From positions 7,481,409 to 7,545,408 of the forward strand of contig OY992839.1 of NCBI GenBank assembly GCA_963921425.1: a stretch of 64,000 nucleotides of DNA. Direction: 5' to 3'. Under the pieces are notes generated by a model that was not told the origin of the DNA, did no database searches, and saw nothing but the letters and a program-made list of their open reading frames with translations. Shown in pieces: positions 21,560 to 31,545 of the stretch (position 1 is its first letter; every line of letters begins with the position of its first letter). Source of the DNA: Dryas octopetala. Lineage: Eukaryota > Streptophyta > Magnoliopsida > Rosales > Rosaceae. The position numbers and the translations under genes are program-made.

Positions 21560-22542
21560 CCCAGAAGCCAATTTTCTCGGATTTCATCAATTTTCTGATT
21601 CTCAGCCGTTTTGAAGATTTTACCCACTACCCAGATGAAAGGCTGCGTGGAAGTTTCAAGTCCATTGGCGATCTCGATGAGTTGGGAGGGAGACAATCGA
21701 ACCAAACTTCCGAAACTGATGTAAACAACCGAATTGGGGGGTTTGGAATTCAACCATGTCAAACAGCTTTGAAGACTATGCTCGTCGACTGAGGCTGCTT
21801 GGCCTCTTTCGGTCTTATCGGCATCGATTCTGTTGCATAGAGAAACTGGGCCTACAGACCATGCCTTATTCTTCATCACAGTGTTGAAATAGTCCGCATA
21901 TTTCGGCTCCAATTCGTAGAAACTGTTCACCACAACCCCGAAACTCTTATCCTCTGCTTTCCCCAATTTATCAGGAAGCCCCGGTTTGTTTCTTGCGAAA
22001 GGACATAGCTGAGACCTCGTCAATTCGATCCTATCAGGCAGGGAAGGCACTAAAAAGGGCTCTGAATCGGAACCCAATTGCCCATGAGGGGCGTATCGGC
22101 CGATACTCTCCGAAACGCAGCGAGCGAAGAACCCATTGCCGTTGAAGACGATTCGCTTGATGTTGAGATTGTCGATGACTTGTGCCGCCCAGCGGTGGAA
22201 GACGTCAATGACGATTGCATCGGGTGGGTTTTGGGTGAGGAATTGGTTGAGGGGTTGGTGGAGGGCTGAGGTGTCGGTGTAGGGAGTGGCGGACATGGAG
22301 GAGTCGGGCGAGACGGCGTCGTTTGGAAGGTCGAGGACGTGGATGGAGATGGAGAGGTTGAGTTGGTGTTGGTCGCGGTGGATGGAGTTTTGGAAGCGGA
22401 GGGCGTTGGAGGGTGTGGTGGTGAGGATGGTGGCTTCGGCGCCGTGGGCGGGGAAGACTCGGGCTATGTCTATCATTGGGATTTGGTGGCCTCCGCCGAC
22501 GAATGGGAAGAAGTACATTCGGACTGGAGGTTCTGAATCCAT
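21560..22542 (-). pseudogene. UGT73-type glycosyltransferase, N-terminal half of split gene
   Basis: The start codon is at 22542 and 327 residues of glycosyltransferase follow before the frame runs into the LTR and stops after a few more codons. The N-terminal acceptor-binding domain is complete. Catalytic His19 sits in FFPFVGGGHQIPMID and its partner Asp113 in NPPDAIVIDVFHRW. The GVVNSFYELEP and SVVYISFGSL motifs are present, ending near FIWVVGK. The PSPG box lies in the other half (4000-4473). Together the halves give about 483 residues, the normal family size. The gene sits on the same strand as the intact relative at 34225-35718, so they were tandem paralogues. The remaining half has no donor-binding site and is expected to be inactive. 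Confidence 0.92.
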
Positions 22543-22549
22543 GGATGCA

Positions 22550-22554
<5 letters not shown>

Positions 22555-22615
<61 letters not shown>
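22555..22615. repeat. (GA)n microsatellite in the split UGT leader
   Basis: About 30 GA dinucleotides start 12 bp upstream of the UGT start codon; on the gene strand this is a (CT)n leader tract. CT-rich leaders are common in plant promoters and 5' UTRs. Confidence 0.9.
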
Positions 22616-22617
<2 letters not shown>

Positions 22618-24183
22618 CAGACTGAGAAATCAGGAGGAAGGAGTGAAGAGTTGGCTTGACCATTAGATGCGCTCCCTTAAAAATTATTATGAAGTGGTGG
22701 AATTAATTGGGGTGTTATAATATTAGAATGATGATAAATTTATAAATAAGGTATAGTATTAAGAGTCTCGTTCATACGAGTGATTAATTATGAGACATCA
22801 TAAAGAATAAAATGAGTTTGGGTGAATTTTTTTTTTTAAGATTAATAATTTAAAACAAGTTATTGAGTAATAAAATAGGTATAAGCGAGGATTAAGTTGA
22901 TAAAAATATATGCCATTAACATCTAAATGCTCTTATAAAATAGTCCCTTATAGAAGTCATTCTGATAGTACTAATATAAGACAGTTTCTTGATAGAGAAG
23001 TTGCTAATCAAAATCATTCATATATTTTTTTGAACACTCTACATTTGAATCTCATATTTGGATTCCAAATTTGTATATCATGTTTGAATTTAAGAGAAAA
23101 ACTTACGTATAACGAAATGTATATATTTACACTATCACAAAAAGTGGTCATTGATAAATATATGATGAGATATTAAGAGAGTATAAAATGTATACACCGG
23201 TTATACGGAACTATGAAAGTTAAAAATAATTTGTAATTTGTGCTAATATACTTGTTTGAAGATGTGACAAAAATAAAAGGATTTAAAGAAGAAGCCAACG
23301 GTCAAATGGGCCATGGTCAAATAGATTTGAAGAAGAACCCAACAATCAAATGGATTGGAAATAAGAAATGGGCTTGCAATTGCCTCAGCCCAAATGGCCA
23401 ACCAAAAAGTGGACGGGCTTGTCATATTGGGCCGACAGATGGGGCAGCTCCTTTCTAGCCTGCGAATCAGCTTCCGCCCGCTGTCTATTCTCTCTCCTCA
23501 CATTGATCAAGTGGGGCCGGCTGTCTCATTCTATTTGTGAGGTCAATATTCAATTTCAGAACAATTTGTTAACACACTTTGGTGAATTAAATTTAACAAT
23601 TAATTTGGTAATTGTAATAGAGGCCGGCGATGTTTGGTTGTTTGGGTACCGGGGAAACTAGAAAAATTTTGGATCGTAAAAAAGTATTTACTATTTATTG
23701 ATTGACAAGCATAAACGCATACTAAGGCAAGACAAAGGTGGCATGCTCTGTCTTTGCTTGCTTACACAGTCCCTTATGGCCTAATGTCATTTCTGCACAT
23801 TACAGCTTTCTTTTAATATAGTTTCAGTAAAGCGCATGACAAAAATCTAGATGTCAAAATTTCCATGTTTCCAATCAAAAAAATGATTCTCCTTGTGCAA
23901 TTTCGGACCTTGGAACTTGATTCTACCAATTATTTCTTAGAGTCCATTAATTATAAGGTACTAACAAAGCAAAATATTAACCAAAACCACTCAATCTATT
24001 TTTATTAACTTGCGGACACTATCTACCAGCCCCCCAATATATAACATGCGGACACCTTCCAAAAGAAACGCATAACAACCAAACCAGCTACACAAACAGC
24101 CCAAAACTGATCTTTTTTTTTTTTTTGCCAAATCGATCTCTTTCTTCAACTTTACCAAATCGACAATTGTTCATCTTCACTCA
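22616..24183. other. upstream region of the split UGT; no gene seen
   Basis: AT-rich intergenic DNA. Positions 23531-23578 repeat almost exactly at 25638-25685. No coding exon or RNA gene was recognised. Confidence 0.5.
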
Positions 24184-24505
24184 CAAGCATCGTTCTGCAA
24201 TTGCAAGCCTGCAACTCCAAAAAAACTGCAGTTTCAGTTTACTTTGCAGTTTCAGAAATTGCAGTTTCACTTGCAGTTTCAGAAACTGCAGTTTCACTTA
24301 CACTACAACTGCAAGCTTACAACTCAAATAAACTGCAGTTTCAGTTCATTTGCAGTTTCTGAAACTGCAGTTGCAACTCAAATAAACTGCAGTTTCAGTT
24401 CATTTGCAGTTTCAGAAACTGTAGTTAGTAACTACAACTCCAATAAACTGCAGTTTCAGTTTACTTCCAATGTTCCAGAAATTGCAATTGCAGTTTCAGA
24501 ATCAA
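24184..24505. repeat. CTGCAGTTTC-rich degenerate array
   Basis: Irregular repetition of CTGCAGTTTCAG and GAAACTGCAG words joined by 'aactcaaataaa' spacers. Many neighbouring words pair to form near-palindromes. The same vocabulary occurs at 27700-28180, and weakly at 1650-1730. Confidence 0.75.
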
Positions 24506-24860
24506 GAACCTTCTACTGATAAAAAATCAAAGTAGGAGTCTACGTACCATAAGCTGTGTTCATGCCCAATCGAGGAGAAGTCGGAGTGGTCAAAGCAGAT
24601 CTAGAAGGCTTCGATCAAGCTCGGAGCAGATCCATTAGAAGGCTTCGAGCAGGCTTCGATCAAGCACAGAGAGAGAGAGAGAGAGAGAGAGGAAGCCGGC
24701 AACATTACTCCCCTTTCTCGCATCGATTTGCTGCAAGTGGTGGCCAGCTGGTAGCGGGGAGGGTGGGTTGAGTCGGCGCCGGTGTAGGGAGCACACCGGT
24801 GGTCGCCATTTGTTGGGAGAAAGCCGGAGCAAGAAGCTTCGTTGTGGAGCAGTGTAGATC

Positions 24861-24862
<2 letters not shown>

Positions 24863-24912
<50 letters not shown>
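24863..24912. repeat. (GA)n microsatellite
   Basis: About 25 GA units followed by poly-A. A shorter (GA)n lies at 24668-24691. Both sit in a GA-rich stretch that resembles the leader-like area at 1200-1480. Confidence 0.9.
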
Positions 24913-24916
<4 letters not shown>

Positions 24917-25687
24917 AAAAAACATATTTTTTTAATATCATAACTTACAAATGTGACTTTATTGTTAAATTTGAACAATAGGTATAGTAGAGGTTAAATA
25001 AAATACTTGTCATGTACCCTAGAGTAATTAATTCTATTTCTTATTTGCCTCAATCAAAATAAAGTACTGAGAATTCAATCTCCTTGTAGGTAATAAATAG
25101 TTATCAAATTAATAGCTAGCTAGATTAATAGGTTAAAGGGGAGAATGTGCTAGCCACCTATTGATCATGGTAAAACATTCTCTAGGGTTGTACTATGGAG
25201 CTGTATGTCCCCCTCCCTACACAATTAATACAAAAAGGGAATTTTTAATTGATTATTAGATAAGTGCTAATTACCTTGAGTAATAAATTAATATTAAATG
25301 TAAGAGAAGAATAGGACTAATTGGAAGTTATCTCTCATGCCTTTATAGTCGCATATGTCAAATGATAGTCTTTATTCGTATAGTAATTTTTGTATCTGTA
25401 GAATGAATAAAGACAACATAAGTAGATCTTAATTAAATAGTGAAATTTGTAACCCCACCCAAAAAATAAAAAATAAACCCCGAAGAAAGTCATAAAAAAT
25501 TAATGAAAATTGAAATAGATTTGATACTAACCCTGCAACTTGATCATTAGAGAACCATGGTTTCTAATCCTCTAATGAATTGTCAACTTGATCATTAGAG
25601 AACCATGATTTGATACTAACCCTGCAACTGTCTGTTGCTATTTGTGAGGTCAATATGCAATTTCAGAACAATTTGTTAACACACTCC
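24913..25687. other. intergenic, no gene; small local duplications
   Basis: AT-rich. Positions 24950-25016 match the reverse complement of 1058-1124. The phrases 'gatactaaccctgcaact' and 'gatcattagagaaccatg' each occur twice between 25520 and 25630, marking patchy local duplication. Confidence 0.5.
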
Positions 25688-26801
25688 CGAGGAATACAAT
25701 TTTGGATTTTGAGGAAATTTGGACGGAAATTTCAAAATTTTTTAAATTTCTATAGAAATTAGACAGAAATGATGAAAATTATTATCAAAATACGAAAATT
25801 TTGAATGAAACTTTACCATATGTTTATTTAACATATTATCTACTACATTAATAAAAAAATATTGAATAAACCAAATTATATAGTAAGTTTCATGTGATAT
25901 AAGATGAATATAATGCGCGCTAAAGACAAACACTGTTAAATAAAATTAGTATAATGAATAAATAAAATTAGTATATTCTTTATACTCTATAATCTATACA
26001 CTAAAAATCCTAATATTAAACCCTATATACCCTTATACTCTTTATACTGTATAATTTATAAATTAAACCCTATATATTTTACAATCTATACTCTATATTA
26101 TTTAGAATATGATATAGGATATTAGAATTTAGGTCTTTTAGGATATTTATAATTATTTTTTTATATAAAAATATATTAGATTTAAAAACAACTAAACGAA
26201 ACTCCAAAACGGCCAAACGAAACTCTAAACATTTTTTTTTCTTTCCAATTGCCCAAATGCCCCAAATCTCAATCAATCCTAAATCTTTTTTTTTTTCTCT
26301 TTTTTCTTTCCTTTTCTTTTCATTTTTTTCTCGTCTTTTCTTTTATTTTCTTTTTTATTTTCCTTTTCCTTTTTTTTTCCCTTCCTTCCTTTTCCCATTT
26401 CCTCTTTTTCTCTCCGTAAGTCTCCACTCTTTTCTTTTTTCTTTTCTTTTCTTTTTTATTTCTTTCCTTCCTTTTCCTATTTCCTTCCTTTTCTCCCCGT
26501 AAGGCTCCAGACTCTCCACTTCTCCTGTGGCCATCTTCCCTCTCAATCTCCTTTATTTCAGTCACATTCTCTTTCTCTCTCCCTCAGTCAATAACTCATC
26601 TGATCTCTTCTCTCTCCTCCATCTCCCTCCCCGATCTCTCTCTCTTCTCTCCGCGTGCCGATCTCCTCTCCCTGAGTCGATCTCTTCCTCCTCTCTTCTC
26701 TTTCCTCGGCGACGAGGCCGGCTCTTCTTTTTCTCCCATCTCTCCCTCTGGCCGCTGCCTCCCTGGCTCCAGTCGAAAATTTCGCCAAAATTTGCCAAAT
26801 G
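25688..26801 (-). mobile_element. hAT-like non-autonomous element, inverted truncated copy
   Basis: Reading the reverse complement gives the same order as the complete element at 29837-31285: a GAAATTTCG cluster, a GA-rich middle, AT-rich sequence, and the right terminal part starting here as CGAGGAATACAATTTTGG. The end near 26801 lacks the outer ~100 bp, including the terminal CAAGG. Divergence from the complete copy is clearly visible by eye. No transposase is present. Confidence 0.7.
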
Positions 26802-27699
26802 ACCTCAACAGAACCATAAAACGAGTGGGATCCACGGCTGACAAAAAGTAGCAGCTGAAGAATGAAAGCTGCTAATTGGCCAAAAAAAAGAAGAAAGAAA
26901 GCTGCTCACTTGACAGGTGGCAAAGGCCCATTGCGTGAGACTTGCCCACATGGTTCTATTTCGACCGTATTTGTGATCATTAATGAGAATTTATCATAAT
27001 TCTTGGTAATTTCCTCACTCAGAATTTGTGACCAAGAATCTTATATCAACTATGCCTCACTCATTTAATAAGGTCTTGGTGAATTATGCTTCCAACAATC
27101 GCTAGTCCTGTGGACGTGTATAAAAAACTTTTCCACAATTTAATTTCTTAATAATGAATATCACATTTAATTTGTTTATTTTTTTTAAGGAAAGAAAATA
27201 TTTAAGATTATGAGAGCTTAAAAATTTGTTGGAGAATCTTGTGTTGTATTGTTTTTAATAGAATTAATTACCCTAAGCTACATACTAGTTATTGTTTTTA
27301 ATATGTAATACCATGATCAATAAAATGTAACAATTAGGTCACTTTATTAAGAATTAGGTCACTGCATTTGATTTCTCTCTCCATATTATAATGCACTCAA
27401 CCCATACTTCCCACTACCCACCTTGATCTCATTCTCTCTTCTCTTTCCTCCGTTTCTCTTTCTTCTTCTTTTTTTTTCCTTCTCCTTTCTCTTTCTTTTT
27501 TTTTCTTCTTCCTTTCTCTCATTCCCTCCATCAGTAACTCCATCCCCCACCTGCGTTGACCACCAGCCCACCCTCTCTCTCTCTGGACGACGTCGCAAGA
27601 TCGATCTGGACAACGTCGCAAGATCGAGAGCTCAGACTTCCTGATCAGCGAGTTGCACGACCCCTTTCGCCGATTTATGTTTAGGTTCTTGATTTTTTT
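26802..27699. other. intergenic, no gene; CT-rich leader-like stretch
   Basis: No exon is supported. Positions 27420-27600 are strongly CT-rich, then contain a short duplicated phrase (GGACGACGTCGCAAGATCGA / GGACAACGTCGCAAGATCGA). It resembles a promoter-leader fragment without a gene behind it. Confidence 0.45.
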
Positions 27700-28180
27700 G
27701 TTTAGTTCAGTTTCTGAAACTGCAGAAAACTGCAGTTTCTGGAACTACATAAAAAACTGCTGTTTTACAGTGAACTTTCTGCAGTTTGTGAACTGAAACT
27801 GCAGAAACTGCAGTTTGTGTGAACTGAAACTGAAACTGCAGTTTCTAGAACTGTAAGTGAACTGAAACTGCAGTTTCTGGAACTGTAAATGAAATGAGAC
27901 TGCAGAAACTGCAATTTATTAGAGTTGAAACTGCAGTTTATTGGAGTTGCAGTTTCAGAAACTGCAGTTTATTTGAGTTGCAACTGCAGTTTCAGAAACT
28001 GCAAATGAACTGAAACTGCAGTTTATTTGAGTTGCAAGCTTGTAGTTGCAGTGTAAATGAAACTGCAGTTTATTGGAGCTGCAGGCTTGCAGTTGCAATT
28101 ACTAACTACAAGTGACACTGCAGTTTCTGAAACTGCAAAGTGAACTGAAAGCAGTTTGTGAACTGAAACTGCAGTTTTTT
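27700..28180. repeat. CTGCAGTTTC-rich degenerate array, second copy
   Basis: About 480 bp built from CTGCAGTTTC / GAAACTGCAG words with spacers such as 'tatttgagttgca', the complement of the spacers in the array at 24184-24505. The two arrays are therefore inverted relative to each other. No open frame is conserved. Confidence 0.75.
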
Positions 28181-28959
28181 TGGAGTTCAATTAATTAGAG
28201 GGACCACTAGTACTACCCAGTTTCTTTGATAAAGATTTCGAGATATGAACTAGTTCAATTAAGCTGCAACATAGTAGAGAGATGGACAGAGGAGAGAAGA
28301 GAGATAAAGGGAGAGGAAGGGAAGAAGAGAAGAGAGGGGGAAAGAGAAAGGGTCTGATACAAACAGAGACCATGAACGCCCAGATTTGTAGAAGATGGCC
28401 CGCAAAGAAAGTATAAGGCTTTTGGTGTGTTTTGAGTAATAAAAAAATGTGTCAGTACCTAATAATTAATAGACCCTTTTTAATAATAGGCTTGTTATTT
28501 TATACTTTATAATTTAAAATAGAAAATTTAAATTTGAATATTAAATTAAAATTATTTAAATAAAAAACACTGGACTCGTTTAAAAATTTTCATTACAATA
28601 TTTGCACTAGTATAATTTTTAAAATAATTAAATTTCTAAATTTTAATTTGTAAGAATATATGCAAAAATATTTTTAAAAAATATATAGGCATTAATTATA
28701 CTATTGACTTGAAACAATACAACAAAACATTTTGATAGCAAGTCAATAATTTAAAAAATAGGTCAAGAGGCTTGTATTGAATTGCCTATTGACCTAAACT
28801 ATTCCACATGCTCATTCTTTTCTTCTGGTACTGTGTTGCACAAGTGTCAAGCTATTATTTGCAAGTGTCAAGGGAATTGGGGACAAATGATCTGCGGCCG
28901 ACCAAGAGATACCCAACCTTTTTCAATTTACCATTACCTTTCTAAGCTCACTGTTGGTA
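28181..28959. other. intergenic, no gene seen
   Basis: GA-rich to 28350, then AT-rich. Nothing recognised. Confidence 0.45.
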
Positions 28960-29100
28960 TAACACTACCTTTTTCGTGAACACTTGCTACCCTAATAACA
29001 CTATCTTTCATAAAAATTAACATTCCGGAGTTTGAATTTATTTTCCTCTAAGACCTCTCGGTCTTTTGGGTAGCAAGTGTTCATGAGAAAGGTAGTGTTA
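28960..29100. mobile_element. small foldback (MITE-like) element
   Basis: 33-bp arms at 28960-28992 and 29068-29100 are inverted repeats (core GAACACTTGCTACCC / GGGTAGCAAGTGTTC) with about two mismatches around a 75-bp loop. The target duplication is not clear, so the superfamily is not assigned. Confidence 0.6.
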
Positions 29101-29639
29101 GTTTTTAGAAGACCAATGGTGCATACCGTGTATTTTTTGGAGTTCGGGAGATTATCTTATGAATTTTTAAAGAATTCAGAGTATTTTAAAATTTTTAAAT
29201 AAATTTGGACTTTCAAAATTTTCTGGAAATTCTCAGAGGACAAATTGATAATTTGACTCCATAGTAAATTACTATTAGTCAAAATGAGTTCGTAAGAATT
29301 TTCCGTGTATTTTTCTGAGTCTAGAACTATTTTTAATTAATTTTCAAAGTTTTTAAAAATATGAAAAGAGAAATAAAAAAAAAGTTGTACATGTGGCCAC
29401 TTGTAATTGGTTGGGCTTTGTCACTCAGCATGGTGAGGTGGCAAAAGCTTCCCCACCCAAGTTCTTCTCTATGAAAAGACCAAAAAATCCATGAGGATTT
29501 GGATGGAGATGGTAACTTGTAAGCAAAATTTAATTCATGGACAATTTGCTTCAATTTTTAATTTAAGTGGTAACATGCAAATCGAGTCAAAGTTCAGGTG
29601 GTCATCTTGCTAAAAAGCCTTAAATTAATTAATCAAGTC

Positions 29640-29828
29640 GACCCGGCCTGGCCAGACCCATTATGAGCTGTGCTTAAGATTTAAAATAATTGGGTCTGTC
29701 TAATCTGACGTGACACGATCCATTATGAGCTGGACCATAAGCCGGGTTGGGCTTAAGGTTTAAAATGATTAAACTGACCTGACTCGACCCATTATAGGTT
29801 AGGCTTAAGATTTAAAATAATTAAATCA
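29640..29828. repeat. degenerate tandem repeat, about three units
   Basis: The phrase 'gacccattatgagct...cttaagatttaaaataatt' recurs three times (near 29640, 29710 and 29780) with substitutions. It is the host sequence into which the hAT-like element at 29837 inserted; the same kind of sequence resumes at 31286. Confidence 0.6.
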
Positions 29829-29836
29829 ATCCGAAC

Positions 29837-31285
29837 CAAGGTGTTAAATTTCGATTTTTTAGGGTATGGAAATTTTAACACTATATTACAAATATTTCGA
29901 AAAATTTCGCCGAAATTTCGGCGAAATTTTTGACGGAGACAGGAGGCAGCGACCAGTGGAAGAGACGGGAGAAAAAGGAGAGCCGGCCTTGTCGCCTGTC
30001 GTCGCCGGGGAGAGGAGATCGGCGCGGAGAGAAGAGAGGGAGGAGAGAGAAGAGATTAGATGAGTTAGAGGGAGAGAGAAAGAAAAGGTAACTGAAATAA
30101 TGGAAATGGAGAGAGAAGGTGGCCACTGGATGAAGACTTACGGGGAGAATGGCCACTGGAGGAAGACTTACAGGAGAGTAGCCACTGGATGAAGGCTTAC
30201 AGGGAGAAAAGGAAGGAAATAGGAAAGGAAAAGGAAGAGCCTGATGAGTACTTGGGTACTGTGGACGGGCCACAAAGAAAGAGACCAATTTGATTTAATT
30301 TGATTTAACAAAAGCAAGAGAAAGAGAGTGACGAGATACTGACTGCCTTCTTACCAATTTGATTTAACAATACAGTCACGCAAACCAACGACTCTCATTG
30401 CTCGGGGCCCCACCTATGTTTCTTTCATTCTTTTTACACTTACTTTATTTCCTCAACATAAAATGTGGCCATTTTAGGGAGTTGATATTTCTGGAAGGAG
30501 ATGGGAAAAGAAGGAAAGAAAGAAAAAAAAAAAGGAAAAGAAGGAAAAAAAGAAAAAAGAAAGGAAAAGAAAAAAAGAAAAGAAAAAAAGAAAAGAAAAC
30601 AAGAAAAGAAAAGAAAAAAGAAAAAAAAAATTAAAAGAAAAGGAGAGAAAAAAAAAAAAAAGATTTAGGATTGATTGGGGTTTAGGGCCTTTTGGCAATT
30701 GGAAAGAAAAAAAAATGTTTGGAGTTTCGTTTGGCCGTTTTGGGGTTTTGTTTAGTTGTTTTTAAATCTAATATATTTTTATATAAAAAAATAATTTAAA
30801 ATATCCTAAAAGGCCTAAACTCTAATATCATATATTATATTCTAATTTTCTAAACAATATAGAGTATACATTATAAAATATATAGGGTTTAGTGTATAAA
30901 TTATAGAGTATAAAATTAGGCTATATAGAGTTTAATATTAGGATTTAGTGTATAGATTATAAAGTATAAAGAATATACTAATTTCATTTATTCATTATAC
31001 TAATTTTATTTAACAGTATTTGCCTCCAGCGCGCACTATATTCATCACATATCACATGAAACCTACCATATAATTTGGTTTTTTTCAATGTTTTTTATCA
31101 ATGTAGTAGATAATATGTTAAATAAACATATTGTGAAGTTTCATTCAAAATTTCCGTATTTTGATAATAATTTCCATCGTTTCCGTCGAATTTTTGTCGA
31201 AATTTAAAAATCTTCGAAATTTCCGTCGAAATTTCCATCGAAATTTCCATCGAAATTTCCTCGAAACCCGAAATTTTATTCCTTG
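29837..31285 (+). mobile_element. complete hAT-like non-autonomous DNA transposon
   Basis: 1449 bp with imperfect terminal inverted repeats (CAAGGTGTTAAATTTCG at the left; CGAAATTTTATTCCTTG at the right) and a perfect 8-bp target duplication, ATCCGAAC, at 29829-29836 and 31286-31293. Eight bases and the CAAGG terminus point to the hAT superfamily. Both ends carry clusters of GAAATTTC words, likely transposase-binding subterminal repeats. The interior is purine-rich low-complexity sequence with no transposase, so it depends on an autonomous partner. Related copies lie at 25688-26801 (inverted) and 3665-3934 (one end only). Confidence 0.88.
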
Positions 31286-31492
31286 ATCCGAACACGACAC
31301 GAAAACATGAATGAGACGTTTTAAACGAGCTGGGTGGGCCTTTTGTACACCTCTGCCTCAAATTAAAGTGAAGAACAGAACAAGTGCGCAATGAGTTGCT
31401 TAATTGGGCCCAAGCCGCCCAACACACCAAAAAATTAAAAACCACATGTTTAACTTTCGAGAAGAACTTACCTGCAACAGCAGGTACGCCAG

Positions 31493-31494
<2 letters not shown>

Positions 31495-31544
<50 letters not shown>
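31495..31544. repeat. (CT)n microsatellite
   Basis: About 25 CT units in intergenic DNA. Confidence 0.92.

Positions 31545-31545
<1 letters not shown>

Noticed and set aside
22205-22666. ORFs of 126-152 codons opposite or out of frame with the UGT start.
   Set aside because: They are shadows of the GC-rich UGT coding strand and the adjoining GA repeat.
24184-24505. Possible centromeric or telomeric satellite.
   Set aside because: Unit length and spacing are irregular and only short stretches occur.
26257-26802. Phe/Ser-rich forward ORFs and Arg/Glu/Lys-rich reverse ORFs.
   Set aside because: They are translations of pyrimidine/purine tracts inside the hAT-like element.
30398-30698. Lys-rich and Phe-rich ORFs.
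   Set aside because: They are low-complexity AAAGAAA tracts in the interior of a non-autonomous transposon.
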